Position numbers and translations under genes: made by a program. Of a stretch of DNA of 64,000 nucleotides, positions 26,403 through 35,263 are shown piece by piece; the first letter of the stretch is position 1; each line of letters opens with the position of its first letter. Origin of the DNA: Mesorhizobium sp. L-8-3 (GTDB lineage Bacteria; Pseudomonadota; Alphaproteobacteria; Rhizobiales; Rhizobiaceae); NCBI RefSeq assembly GCF_016756615.1, contig NZ_AP023262.1, positions 7,875,501 to 7,939,500 of the forward strand, given 5' to 3'. The notes under the pieces were generated by a model. It searched no databases, was not told the origin of the DNA, and was given only the letters and a program-made list of their open reading frames with translations.

Positions 26403-27442
26403 AGATGATTGGTGTCGCCGTCGTCGGCTATGGGTACTGGGGTCCCAACCTCGTGCGGAATTTTGCCAGCGCGGCCGGTGTGCGGCTGGTGGCGGTATGC
26501 GACCTGAACAGGGAGCGCCTGACGCCCGTCTCCAGGAGCTACCCCACCGTCAAGCTCACGGACGATTTCGAGGACGTGCTGCGTGATCCCGAGGTCGCGG
26601 CGGTCGCCATCGCAACGCCGGTCTCGACGCATTTCCGCCTCGCAATGAGCGCCCTGATGGCCGGCAAGCACGTCTTCGTCGAGAAGCCCATCGCTTCCTC
26701 CACCGAAGAGGCGCAACGGCTCGTCGAGGAAGCCGCCCGCCGCAAGCTGGTGCTGGCGGTGGACCATACGTTCATCCACACGGAGGCGGTCCGCAAGATG
26801 CGCGAGATTGTCGAGGACAGCCTCGGCGACGTCTATTACTACGACTCCGTCCGCGTGAATCTCGGCCTGTTCCAGCACGACGTGAATGTCATCTGGGACC
26901 TCGCGGTGCACGACCTGTCGATCATGGACTATGTGCTGCCGGCCAAGCCGGTTGCCGTCTCCGCGACGGGCATGAGCCACGTGGCCGGCGAGCCCGCCAA
27001 CATCGCCTATCTGAACCTCCTGTTCGACAACAACCTGATCGCCCATGTCCACGTGAACTGGCTGGCGCCGGTCAAGGTCAGGCGCACGCTGGTCGGCGGC
27101 AGCCGCAGGATGATCGTCTATGACGATCTCGAACCGAGCGAGAAGATCAAGGTCTACGACAAGGGCATAACGGTCAAAGGCGATCCCGGCGCGAATGGCG
27201 GCAACGCCTATCAGGCTCTCGTCGGCTACCGGTCGGGCGACATGTGGGCGCCACACCTCGCGGTCACCGAGGCGCTGGGCACCGAGATCCGCGAATTCGT
27301 GCAATGTATCGAGAAGGCCGAGACACCCATCGCCGACGGCCGCGCCGGACTGCGGGTCGTGCGCATTCTCGAAGCCGCCACCCAATCGCTCGCCCAGCGC
27401 GGGCGGATGATCGAGCTCGAAGACGTGAGGCGCGTGGCATGA
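26399..27442 (+). CDS. Gfo/Idh/MocA-family sugar dehydrogenase, WbpB-like
   Basis: This 347-residue protein has an N-terminal Rossmann domain with the NAD-binding GYGYWGPNLVRNF loop at about residues 9-21. The family motif EKPIAS follows near residue 99, with the catalytic lysine. The C-terminal alpha/beta domain has WDLAVHDLSIMDYVL near 165-180, with the conserved histidine. WbpB-type enzymes oxidise C3 of a UDP-sugar to a ketone for transamination by the next gene product. The start ATG overlaps the stop of the acetyltransferase and its own stop overlaps the aminotransferase start, both as ATGA. Confidence 0.85.
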   Translation: MKMIGVAVVGYGYWGPNLVRNFASAAGVRLVAVCDLNRERLTPVSRSYPTVKLTDDFEDVLRDPEVAAVAIATPVSTHFRLAMSALMAGKHVFVEKPIASSTEEAQRLVEEAARRKLVLAVDHTFIHTEAVRKMREIVEDSLGDVYYYDSVRVNLGLFQHDVNVIWDLAVHDLSIMDYVLPAKPVAVSATGMSHVAGEPANIAYLNLLFDNNLIAHVHVNWLAPVKVRRTLVGGSRRMIVYDDLEPSEKIKVYDKGITVKGDPGANGGNAYQALVGYRSGDMWAPHLAVTEALGTEIREFVQCIEKAETPIADGRAGLRVVRILEAATQSLAQRGRMIELEDVRRVA

Positions 27443-28545
27443 TCCCCTTCCTCGACCTGAAGGCGCAATATGCCGGTATCAAGGAAGAGCTCGACAAGGC
27501 AGTGCTCGGCGTCCTGGCGTCTACGCAATATGTGCTCGGCGAGGAGGTCGCGGCGTTCGAGCGCGAATTCGCCGACTATTGCGGCGCGAAGCATGCGATC
27601 GCGGTGAATACCGGCACAAGCGCACTTCATCTGGCGCTGCTTGCCGCCGGTATCGGGCCCGGCGACGAGGTCGTCACGGTGCCCTTCACCTTTGTCGCGA
27701 CGGTTTCGGCGATCTGCTATGCCGGTGCCCGCCCGGTCTTCGTGGATGTGGATCCCATCACGCTGACCATGGATCCGGCGAAGCTCGAGGCGGCGGTCAC
27801 GCCGCGCACCAAGGCGATCCTGCCGGTGCATCTCTACGGCCAGATGGCCGACATGGATGCGATCATGGCAATCGCGGAACGGCATGGCGTGCCGGTGATC
27901 GAGGACGCCTGCCAGGCCCATGGCGCCGTGTATTTCGGTCAGCGCGCCGGCGGAATCGGGCTCTCCGGCTGCTTCAGCTTCTACCCGGGCAAGAATCTCG
28001 GTGCCTGCGGCGAAGGCGGCATCGCCGTCACCAATGACGACGAGCAGATGAAAACCATCCGCATGCTGCGCGACTGGGGCCAGGAGCAGCGTTACCACCA
28101 CGCCCTCAAGGGCTTCAATTACCGTATGGACGGCATTCAGGGGGCGGTGCTGCGGGTCAAGCTTCGCCATCTGGAAAACTGGACCGAGGCGCGCCGGCGG
28201 CATGCGCGCCACTATTCGGACCTGCTGAGCGGCGCGACGCGCATCAGGACACCGGTCGAGGCCGACGGGCGGCGCCACGTCTACCACGTCTACGCGATCC
28301 GGACCCACGACCGCGATGGGCTTCAGAAAGCCCTGGCGGCCGAAGGCATCCATACCGGCCTTCATTATCCGATCCCGGTGCATCTGCAGGAAGCCCATCT
28401 CGATCTCGGCCACAAGCCGGGCGACTTCCCGATTTCAGAGGCTGCGGCCCGGGAGGTCCTGTCGCTGCCGATCTATCCCGAAATGACGGCGAGGCAGGTC
28501 GAGCAGGTCGTGGCCGCGGTGGAACAGGAAATCTATGTCTGCTGA
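27439..28545 (+). CDS. DegT/DnrJ/EryC1 sugar aminotransferase, WbpE-like
   Basis: This 368-residue PLP enzyme starts MIPFLDLKAQYAGIKEELD. The PLP lysine is in SFYPGKNLGACGEGG near residue 184, preceded by VIEDACQAHGA, whose Asp contacts the PLP nitrogen. FNYRMDGIQGAVLRVKL is the conserved region that recognises sugar nucleotides. Its start is set by an ATGA overlap with the dehydrogenase. Upstream frame in the longer open reading frame is a shadow. It should aminate the 3-keto sugar made by the previous enzyme. Confidence 0.88.
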   Translation: MIPFLDLKAQYAGIKEELDKAVLGVLASTQYVLGEEVAAFEREFADYCGAKHAIAVNTGTSALHLALLAAGIGPGDEVVTVPFTFVATVSAICYAGARPVFVDVDPITLTMDPAKLEAAVTPRTKAILPVHLYGQMADMDAIMAIAERHGVPVIEDACQAHGAVYFGQRAGGIGLSGCFSFYPGKNLGACGEGGIAVTNDDEQMKTIRMLRDWGQEQRYHHALKGFNYRMDGIQGAVLRVKLRHLENWTEARRRHARHYSDLLSGATRIRTPVEADGRRHVYHVYAIRTHDRDGLQKALAAEGIHTGLHYPIPVHLQEAHLDLGHKPGDFPISEAAAREVLSLPIYPEMTARQVEQVVAAVEQEIYVC

Positions 28546-29260
28546 CACGCCCCGCGCCGTTCGCGTTGTGCCGGCGGTCCATGGCCAGCGGGAGGTTCCT
28601 CCCGATCCGGATTTCGAGACAGGGCTGTCGGAAACCCTGAAGGCTTCCTATGGAACCGGCGGCCTGATCGAGCTTTATGGCCGCTTCGTCAACGGCGAGG
28701 GAATGCTCGACGCCCTGATGCGGCGGGCGATCTGGCGGGGGCTCGCCATGCGCTGCGGGCCCGGCCTGCAGGTCGGCAGCGGTGTCGGCTTCAGGCATCC
28801 CGAAACCTTCGAGATCGGCGGCGGCGTGTTCGTCGGCTCGCAAGCCTTCATCCAGGGCAGATATGACGGCACTTGTGTGATCGGCGACAATGTCTGGATC
28901 GGTCCGCAGTCCTATTTCGACGCACGCGCCCTGGAGATCGGGGAATATGTCGGCTGGGGGCCGGGAGCCAAGCTGCTCGGATCGGTCCACAACGGCATTC
29001 CGGTCGACATCCCCATCGTCCGCACCGACCTCGAGATCCGACCCGTGCGCATCGGCGCATGGGCCGACATCGGCACGAACGCCACGATCCTGCCCGGCGT
29101 CGACATCGGCAAAGGGGCCATCGTCGGCGCGGGTGCGGTGGTGACGACCGATGTTCCGCCCTTCGCGATCGTCGCCGGAGTTCCAGCCAGGTTCGTACGC
29201 TGGCGAACCGGTGAGGAACCGTCAGCCGCATCCGGCAATGGAGACACGCATGAAGAATAA
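28535..29260 (+). CDS. Hexapeptide-repeat O-acetyltransferase-like protein
   Basis: This 241-residue protein has an N-terminal region of about 80 residues and then a left-handed beta-helix (FEIGGGVFVGSQAFIQG, CVIGDNVWIGPQSYFD) that ends with GAGAVVTTDVPPFAIVAGVPARFV. It resembles the LbH O-acetyltransferases such as maltose or galactoside acetyltransferases. HN in LGSVHNGIP near residue 152 may provide the catalytic histidine. It overlaps the aminotransferase gene by 11 bases and the epimerase gene by 11 bases. It could acetylate an amino sugar or an EPS hydroxyl group. Confidence 0.78.
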   Translation: MSADTPRAVRVVPAVHGQREVPPDPDFETGLSETLKASYGTGGLIELYGRFVNGEGMLDALMRRAIWRGLAMRCGPGLQVGSGVGFRHPETFEIGGGVFVGSQAFIQGRYDGTCVIGDNVWIGPQSYFDARALEIGEYVGWGPGAKLLGSVHNGIPVDIPIVRTDLEIRPVRIGAWADIGTNATILPGVDIGKGAIVGAGAVVTTDVPPFAIVAGVPARFVRWRTGEEPSAASGNGDTHEE

Positions 29261-30224
29261 GCGCATCCTCATCACCGGCGGAGCAGGCCTCATCGGCTCG
29301 CATATCGCCGATCTCGTCGCGCTCGAACAGCCGCGCGAACTGCTTGTGCTCGACAATTTCGTCCGGGGCTCGCCTGAGAACCTGCGGCAGGCCGCTTCCC
29401 GCTTTCGGTTGAAGATCATCGAAGGCGATATCCGCGACGAAGCCCTGCTCGCCAAGGTCATGGACGGCGTCGACATCGTCTTTCACCAGGCCGCGATCCG
29501 CATCACCCAATGCGCCGAGGAACCCCGCCTGGCCTTCGACGTGCTGGCCGGCGGCACCTTCAACGTGCTCGAGGCGGCCGCGAAGGCCGGCGTTTCGAAG
29601 GTAGTCGCGGCCTCGTCCGCTTCGGTGCTCGGTCTCGCCGAGAGCTTCCCGACGACCGAGGCGCATCACCCCTACAACAACCGGACGATCTATGGCGCGG
29701 CCAAGACGTTCAACGAGGGCTTGCTCAGATCCTTCGCGGAGATGTACGGCCTGAACTATGTGGCGTTGCGCTACTTCAACGTCTACGGGCCGCGCATGGA
29801 CGTCCACGGCGTCTACACGGAAGTGCTGATCCGATGGATGGAGCGTATCGCCTCGGGCGAGCCGCCGATCATCCATGGCGACGGCTCCCAGACGATGGAT
29901 TTCGTCCACGTCCACGACATAGCACGGGCCAACGTGCTGGCGGCGAAGAGCCATGTCACCGACGAGGTGTTCAACGTTGCAAGCGGCACCGAGACCAGCT
30001 TGCGCGAGCTGGCCGACCGTTTGCTCCGCATAATGGGATCTTCCCTGGAGCCGACCCATGCTCCGGCCCGCAAGGTCAACAGCGTGACGCGCAGGCTGGC
30101 CGATACGACAAAGGCCAGGGAAATGATCGGCTTCGAAGCCAAGGTCGGCCTCGACGAAGGCCTGCGCGACCTGGTCGCCTGGTGGCGGCAGGAAAGCCTT
30201 GCAACGCGCGTGGCTGCAGAATGA
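29250..30224 (+). CDS. NAD-dependent sugar epimerase/dehydratase (SDR extended family)
   Basis: This 324-residue protein begins MKNKRILITGGAGLIGSHIADLV with the GxxGxxG NAD loop. The catalytic triad can be seen as Ser in ASSASVLG near residue 129 and Tyr-x-x-x-Lys in YGAAK near residue 149. YFNVYGPRMDVHGVY is typical of UDP-glucose 4-epimerase-like proteins. I chose the ATG at 29250 because GGAG lies eight bases upstream and the longer frame overlaps the acyltransferase. It should act on a UDP- or dTDP-sugar in the same pathway as the adjoining aminotransferases. Confidence 0.85.
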   Translation: MKNKRILITGGAGLIGSHIADLVALEQPRELLVLDNFVRGSPENLRQAASRFRLKIIEGDIRDEALLAKVMDGVDIVFHQAAIRITQCAEEPRLAFDVLAGGTFNVLEAAAKAGVSKVVAASSASVLGLAESFPTTEAHHPYNNRTIYGAAKTFNEGLLRSFAEMYGLNYVALRYFNVYGPRMDVHGVYTEVLIRWMERIASGEPPIIHGDGSQTMDFVHVHDIARANVLAAKSHVTDEVFNVASGTETSLRELADRLLRIMGSSLEPTHAPARKVNSVTRRLADTTKAREMIGFEAKVGLDEGLRDLVAWWRQESLATRVAAE

Positions 30225-31411
30225 CGAGCGCCGGTCGTTCCGTCCCGATCGCCAAGCCGCTTCTCGACGAACGGGAAATCGAAGCGGCGCGGCGCGTCGT
30301 CATGTCGGGCTGGGTCACCCAGGGTCCCGAGGTCGCAGCCTTCGAGAACGAGTTCGCAGGCTTCGTCGGCGCAGCCCATGCCTGCGCCGTCTCCAACTGC
30401 ACCACGGCCCTGCACCTGGCTCTCAAGGCGCTCGGCGTCGGTCCCGGCGACGAAGTCGTGACCGTCAGCCATACCTTTATCGCGACGGCCAATGCCATCC
30501 GCTATTGCGGTGCGGTGCCGGTGTTCGTCGACATCGAGCCCGACGGCTACAACGTCGATCCCGGTCTGGTCGCTTCAGCCGTCACCAATTCGACGCGGGC
30601 GATTCTGTGCGTGCATCAGCTCGGCATGCCCTGCGATCTCGGGCGTATCATGGAGATTGCCGCCGTCCACGGCCTGCCCGTCATCGAGGATGCCGCCTGT
30701 GCCATCGGCAGCGAAATCAGCGTCGACGGCACCTGGCAAAAGATCGGAGCGCCGCGTGCCGACATCGCCTGTTTCTCGTTTCACCCCCGCAAGGTGATCA
30801 CGACCGGCGACGGCGGCATGCTGACCACGGCCAATCCGGACTTCGATCATCAGTTCCGGCTGTGGCGGCAGCATGGAATGAGCATCAGCGACACGGTTCG
30901 CCACGGCTCGCAGCAGGTCATCTACGAGACCTATCCGGAACTAGGCTATAACTATCGCATGACCGACCTCCAGGCCGCGATCGGACGCGAACAACTCGGC
31001 CGGTTGCCTGATATCGTGGCGAAGCGGCGGTGGCTTGCGCAGCAATACGATCAGCATCTCGGTGACATTCCGGGACTGAAGACACCCGTGGAGCCCGAAT
31101 GGGCACGAAGCAATTGGCAAAGTTATTGCGTGAAGCTCCCCGCATCGGTCGACCAGCGCGGCGTGATGCAGGCACTGCTCGACAGGGGAATCTCCACACG
31201 GCGCGGCATCATGAACATCCATCTCGAACAGGCTTATGCGGCGCCGGGCAGCTTCCGCCGCGCTTCCAGCCTCGATGGGAGCGTCGCGGCCCAGAACGGC
31301 TCGATCATCCTGCCCCTCTATGCACAAATGACGTCGGATGAGCAGATGTCCGTCGTGGACGCCCTGCACGACGTACTCGGCCAACGCAGGGCAATCGCCG
31401 CGAACGCCTGA
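30221..31411 (+). CDS. DegT/DnrJ/EryC1 sugar aminotransferase (second copy)
   Basis: This 396-residue PLP enzyme is clearly different from the one at 27439. The PLP lysine is in SFHPRKVITTGDGGM, VIEDAACAIGSE precedes it, and YNYRMTDLQAAIGREQL follows. The SGWVTQGPEVAAFE opening is common in enzymes that make 4-amino sugars such as perosamine or UDP-4-amino sugars. It overlaps the epimerase stop with ATGA. It could use a 4-keto sugar such as the dTDP-4-keto-6-deoxyglucose made by RmlB, which is encoded nearby. The sugar produced is not determined. Confidence 0.87.
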   Translation: MTSAGRSVPIAKPLLDEREIEAARRVVMSGWVTQGPEVAAFENEFAGFVGAAHACAVSNCTTALHLALKALGVGPGDEVVTVSHTFIATANAIRYCGAVPVFVDIEPDGYNVDPGLVASAVTNSTRAILCVHQLGMPCDLGRIMEIAAVHGLPVIEDAACAIGSEISVDGTWQKIGAPRADIACFSFHPRKVITTGDGGMLTTANPDFDHQFRLWRQHGMSISDTVRHGSQQVIYETYPELGYNYRMTDLQAAIGREQLGRLPDIVAKRRWLAQQYDQHLGDIPGLKTPVEPEWARSNWQSYCVKLPASVDQRGVMQALLDRGISTRRGIMNIHLEQAYAAPGSFRRASSLDGSVAAQNGSIILPLYAQMTSDEQMSVVDALHDVLGQRRAIAANA

Positions 31412-31429
31412 GTTGCATCTCTCCTGAAC

Positions 31430-31458
31430 GGTGGTGTCGATGTGTGATCGATACCACC
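31430..31458 (+). terminator. Probable terminator of the sugar-nucleotide operon
   Basis: A 12-bp stem (GGTGGTGTCGAT at 31430-31441 pairing with 31447-31458, with one G-T pair) encloses a five-base loop. A T-rich stretch (CTATTTATTTT) follows. It lies 19 bases after the stop codon at 31411. Confidence 0.7.
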
Positions 31459-31631
31459 GCCTATTTATTTTGCTCGAGCGTCTGTCCCGACTGCATCACG
31501 TCACACCGTTGGGTACTCGCGCCGGCGACCAACGCCCTCGTTTGATTTTCAGGCCAATGCAATACCAAGGTTCGAAGCGCACTGGAATCGGTGCTGCGAA
31601 AGCTTGCGATCGACCGGGGGAGATTGCCGCC

Positions 31632-33188
31632 TCAAATCCATCGCGGGATGAGGCGACCGAAGGGAAGCCGCTCGCGCGGGATCAGCTTCAGCAGTCTTCG
31701 CAGCGACCACAGTCCGGACGCCAAGGAAGCCAGCAGGCCGACCGCGATCGCCTCCGGCAGCGAAAGGACCAGACAGGCGAGAAACACCGCCATGGCCGCC
31801 GCCAGGAAGACAAGCCCGATGGTGAGGTTCGCGCCGCTCCAGCGGAAACCGCTGAGGCGGCGGACTATGACATAGGTCAGCATAGCGTGCCAGACATAGA
31901 GCCCGGTAAAGGCGGCACCGGCGCCGGCTAGGCCGAACAGCTCGACCAGCAGCCAGGCGAGGCCGACATGCACCACCGTTGCCGCAACCTCGGTCCAGAA
32001 GAGAATCTTCTGGGCTCCCTTGGCCAGGATGATGAAGCCCATCGGCCAGGACACGATGCGGAGCATCATCCCAAGGCAAATCCAGCGCAGGAGTTCGACC
32101 GCGGCCTGGAACTCGGACGAATAGAACACCGTCATCAGGACCGGCGCCAAGGTCAGCGTGGCGATCAATCCGGGGCCGGCGAGCAATATGCTGATCTGAG
32201 CCTGTTCATTGACGAGCCGATTGCATTCGCTGTCAATCGACGACACGGCGGTGAGTCGCGGGTAGAAGTCGGTACCCATCGCCTGGAGGATGAAGCCGGC
32301 GTAGAGCCCCCCCAGCGCCCACGCGGCCTGGTAGAGGCCGGCTGCTTCGATGCCGCCCAACCGCAGGATGATGATTCGGATGGCATAGGCCGCCGCGACG
32401 GTGAGGAAGGCGCTGGCCATGAAGGCAAAACCGAGCTTCAACAGTGCGCCCGTCTCCTGCCCCATTTCCTTCAACGATGCTTCCGCCGCAGGAATCTGGA
32501 TCTTGCGGCTGTACCACCACGATGTCGCCAGCGTCGCGATGGCGATGCCGATTAAAGAGGGCACGATCCCTTCTTCCCGGAAGAAGTAGATCAAGGGGAT
32601 GCAGATGACAGTGCTGGCGAAGGCACCGAGCATGCTTATCCACGCAAGGTCGGAAATGCGTCTCAGGCCATGGATCAAAGCTGTCTGGCCACCCGAGACG
32701 AGCCGCAGGAAGACGGACACGGACAACAGGGCCAATGCGACGGCATGGGTGTGATCGCCGAAGGTGAACTGCGCGATCGGCAGTGAGAATGCCGCGAGCA
32801 AGCCCATGCCGACGATGCCCAGGACGAGCGAAACGCGCCGCAACACCGTGACCATTCGGCCAATCCGGTCGGCGTCGCCGGATCCCACAGCCTCGGCGAC
32901 CTGTCGTACGCCGCTCGCCTGCACCCCCATGCCGGCGAGGGTCTGCACGGTGTCGGTAATCGTGTTGTAGAGGCCCATCAGTCCGACGCCGTCAGGACCG
33001 AGCATCACCGCCACAGCCTTGTTGCGAATCACCGAAAAGGCGACGTTGACGACCGAAGAGCCTCCCATCACGATCGTGGACTTCAGGATCTGAATGTAGG
33101 AATCGGCGGCCTTCGCGCCGGCCGCTTCGGAATTCTCGTCCATGTTGTCCTGCAGTTCAGCAGAACGGCCATCAAGCACGGCCGTCAT
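31632..33188 (-). CDS. Wzx-type polysaccharide flippase
   Basis: This membrane protein of up to 518 residues has about 12-14 hydrophobic segments and the MATE/Wzx style opening (STIVMGGSSVVNVAFSVIRNKAVAVMLGP) close to residue 36. VGLMGLYNTITDTVQTLAGMG matches WzxE-like O-antigen translocases. It should move the lipid-linked EPS unit across the inner membrane. Two starts are possible: ATG at 33188 overlaps the rmlB stop as ATGA, and ATG at 33143 has a better AGGA ribosome binding site. It is the last gene of the minus-strand export and dTDP-sugar operon. Confidence 0.86.
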   Translation of the reverse strand: MTAVLDGRSAELQDNMDENSEAAGAKAADSYIQILKSTIVMGGSSVVNVAFSVIRNKAVAVMLGPDGVGLMGLYNTITDTVQTLAGMGVQASGVRQVAEAVGSGDADRIGRMVTVLRRVSLVLGIVGMGLLAAFSLPIAQFTFGDHTHAVALALLSVSVFLRLVSGGQTALIHGLRRISDLAWISMLGAFASTVICIPLIYFFREEGIVPSLIGIAIATLATSWWYSRKIQIPAAEASLKEMGQETGALLKLGFAFMASAFLTVAAAYAIRIIILRLGGIEAAGLYQAAWALGGLYAGFILQAMGTDFYPRLTAVSSIDSECNRLVNEQAQISILLAGPGLIATLTLAPVLMTVFYSSEFQAAVELLRWICLGMMLRIVSWPMGFIILAKGAQKILFWTEVAATVVHVGLAWLLVELFGLAGAGAAFTGLYVWHAMLTYVIVRRLSGFRWSGANLTIGLVFLAAAMAVFLACLVLSLPEAIAVGLLASLASGLWSLRRLLKLIPRERLPFGRLIPRWI

Positions 33189-34252
33189 CGTGCCGACGCC
33201 ATCTGGCCGAGACGCTCTCCAGCATACGTTCCGGCGCGGATCGGCTCCCACCACCACTGGTTCTCGAGATACCAGTCGACTGTACGCGCCAGGCCCGTCT
33301 CGAAGCTTTCCTGCGGACGCCAGCCTAGTTCTCGCTCCAGCCTGGAGGCATCCATCGCATAACGGCGGTCATGACCCGGTCGATCGGCGACGAAGGTGAT
33401 GAGATCGCGGTACGGCGCGCCGCCGCGCCGGGGCGCCTTGCGGTCGAGAATCTCGCAGATCGTCTCGACGACGGCGAGGTTGGTACGCTCCGCATTGCCG
33501 CCGATATTGTAGCTCCGGCCGGTATCGCCCTTCTCAACGACCAGCGCCAGGGCGCGGACATGATCGTCGACGAAGAGCCAGTCGCGTACGTTATCGCCTT
33601 TGCCGTAGACCGGCAGCGGCATTTCATCGAGCGCGTTCAGGATCGTGAGCGGGATCAGCTTCTCGGGGAAGTGGAAGGGACCGTAGTTGTTCGAGCAGTT
33701 CGACAAGGTCACCGGCAGGCCGTAGGTGTGATGCCATGCCCGGACCAGGTGATCGGATGCGGCCTTGGAGGCCGAATAGGGTGAAGACGGCGCATAGGGC
33801 GTATCCTCGGTGAAGAGGCTCGTGTCGAAGGGGAGATCGCCGAACACCTCGTCGGTGGAGACGTGGTGGAAGCGGAAGCCGGCGGCGTCCGGCCCGGAAA
33901 GGCCCCGCCAGTGGGCGAGAGCCGCCTCGAGCAATTGGAACGTGCCCAGGACATTGGTCTCCATGAAGGCGGAAGGGCCGTCGATCGAGCGGTCGACGTG
34001 GCTCTCCGCCGCGAGATGTATGATGCGTGTGATCTTCTCCTCGCGCATCAGGTCGTGCAGAATGGGCTTGTCCGCGATGTCGGCGCGGACGAAGCGGTAG
34101 TTGGGCCGGTTGGCGACGGCATGCAGCGAAGCGAGGTTGCCGGCATAGGTGAGCTTGTCGACATTGACGACGCGATGGTGCGGGTCAGCCGCGAGATGGC
34201 GGCAGAGTGCCGATCCGATGAAGCCGGCACCGCCGGTAACCAGGATGTTCAT
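33185..34252 (-). CDS. rmlB: dTDP-glucose 4,6-dehydratase
   Basis: This 355-residue enzyme starts MNILVTGGAGFIGSALCRHL and shows VNVDKLTYAGNLASL, HLAAESHVDRSIDGP, the catalytic STDEVFGDL segment and YSASKAASDHLV with the Tyr-x-x-x-Lys pair. SNNYGPFHFPEKLIPL is diagnostic of RmlB. It converts dTDP-glucose to dTDP-4-keto-6-deoxyglucose. It follows rmlA by 14 bases. rmlC and rmlD are not in the window, so the product may feed amino sugar synthesis instead of rhamnose, or the missing genes are elsewhere. Confidence 0.95.
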   Translation of the reverse strand: MNILVTGGAGFIGSALCRHLAADPHHRVVNVDKLTYAGNLASLHAVANRPNYRFVRADIADKPILHDLMREEKITRIIHLAAESHVDRSIDGPSAFMETNVLGTFQLLEAALAHWRGLSGPDAAGFRFHHVSTDEVFGDLPFDTSLFTEDTPYAPSSPYSASKAASDHLVRAWHHTYGLPVTLSNCSNNYGPFHFPEKLIPLTILNALDEMPLPVYGKGDNVRDWLFVDDHVRALALVVEKGDTGRSYNIGGNAERTNLAVVETICEILDRKAPRRGGAPYRDLITFVADRPGHDRRYAMDASRLERELGWRPQESFETGLARTVDWYLENQWWWEPIRAGTYAGERLGQMASAR

Positions 34253-34266
34253 CGCCCGCCGCTCCT

Positions 34267-35202
34267 TCAGACAACGACGCGTTCCGCACGTCGGCCGGTC
34301 GGCGCAGCCGCCCCCTTGGCGCCGGGCTCGGGCAGTTCGCCGACGAGCCGGTTGAGATAGGCGGCATAAGGGGTCTTGCCGAGCTGGCTCGCCCGTTTCA
34401 GCACCTGCTCGGCATCGAGCCAGCCCATGTCGAGCGCGATCTCTTCCGGACAGGCGATCTGGACGCCCTGACGGCGCTCGACGGTGCGGACGAAGGATGA
34501 GGCGTCGTAGAGGCTGTCGCATGTTCCCGTGTCGAGCCAGGCGTAGCCGCGCCCGAGCCGGCACACATTCAGCGCATTGCGCATGAGATAGGCGTTGTTG
34601 ACGGCGGTAATCTCGAGTTCGCCGCGCGCCGACGGCGCGATCGAGGAGGCGATATCGACCACGCTGTTGTCGTAGAAATAGAGCCCGGTCACCGCCCAGC
34701 TGGATTTGGGCTTGAGCGGCTTTTCCTCGATGCCGGTCGCCTTGCCGGTGACCTTGTCGAAACTGACGACGCCGTAGCGTTCCGGATCCTCGACATGATA
34801 GGCGAAGACCGTCGCGCCCTCCCGCCGCGCCGCGGCGGCCTGGCATAGCTGCGGCAGGCCATGCCCGAAAAAGATGTTGTCGCCGAGCACCATGGCGACG
34901 CTGCCCGAGCCGATGAAGTCGCGTCCAATGATGAAGGCCTCGGCCAGGCCGTTGGGCTGGGGCTGCTCGGCATAGGAGAAGTCGAGCCCGAAATCGCTGC
35001 CGTCGCCCAAGAGGCTCCGGAAGCACGGCAGGTCGCGGGGCGTGGAGATGACGAGGATTTCGCGGATGCCCGACAGCATCAGCACGCTCAGCGGATAATA
35101 GATCATCGGCTTGTCGTAGATCGGCAGGATCTGCTTCGACACAGCGATGGTGAGCGGATAGAGGCGCGTGCCGCTGCCGCCGGCGAGGATGATCCCCTTC
35201 AT
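34267..35202 (-). CDS. rmlA: Glucose-1-phosphate thymidylyltransferase
   Basis: This 311-residue enzyme starts MKGIILAGGSGTRLYPLT with the nucleotide-binding signature. It continues with KQILPIYDKPMIYYPLSVLM, VLGDNIFFGHGL, the EEKPLKPKSSWAVTGLYFYD segment and WLDTGTCDSLYDAS, all diagnostic of RmlA. It makes dTDP-glucose from glucose-1-phosphate and dTTP. The last 20 residues are Ala/Arg-rich and probably disordered. It is followed directly by rmlB and preceded by the export gene, 61 bases away. Confidence 0.95.
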   Translation of the reverse strand: MKGIILAGGSGTRLYPLTIAVSKQILPIYDKPMIYYPLSVLMLSGIREILVISTPRDLPCFRSLLGDGSDFGLDFSYAEQPQPNGLAEAFIIGRDFIGSGSVAMVLGDNIFFGHGLPQLCQAAAARREGATVFAYHVEDPERYGVVSFDKVTGKATGIEEKPLKPKSSWAVTGLYFYDNSVVDIASSIAPSARGELEITAVNNAYLMRNALNVCRLGRGYAWLDTGTCDSLYDASSFVRTVERRQGVQIACPEEIALDMGWLDAEQVLKRASQLGKTPYAAYLNRLVGELPEPGAKGAAAPTGRRAERVVV

Positions 35203-35263
35203 GGTTCTCCTATCTGCATTCGCCCGTGGTTGTGGGGAGGAGCCCGCCATGGACGCGGGAGCG

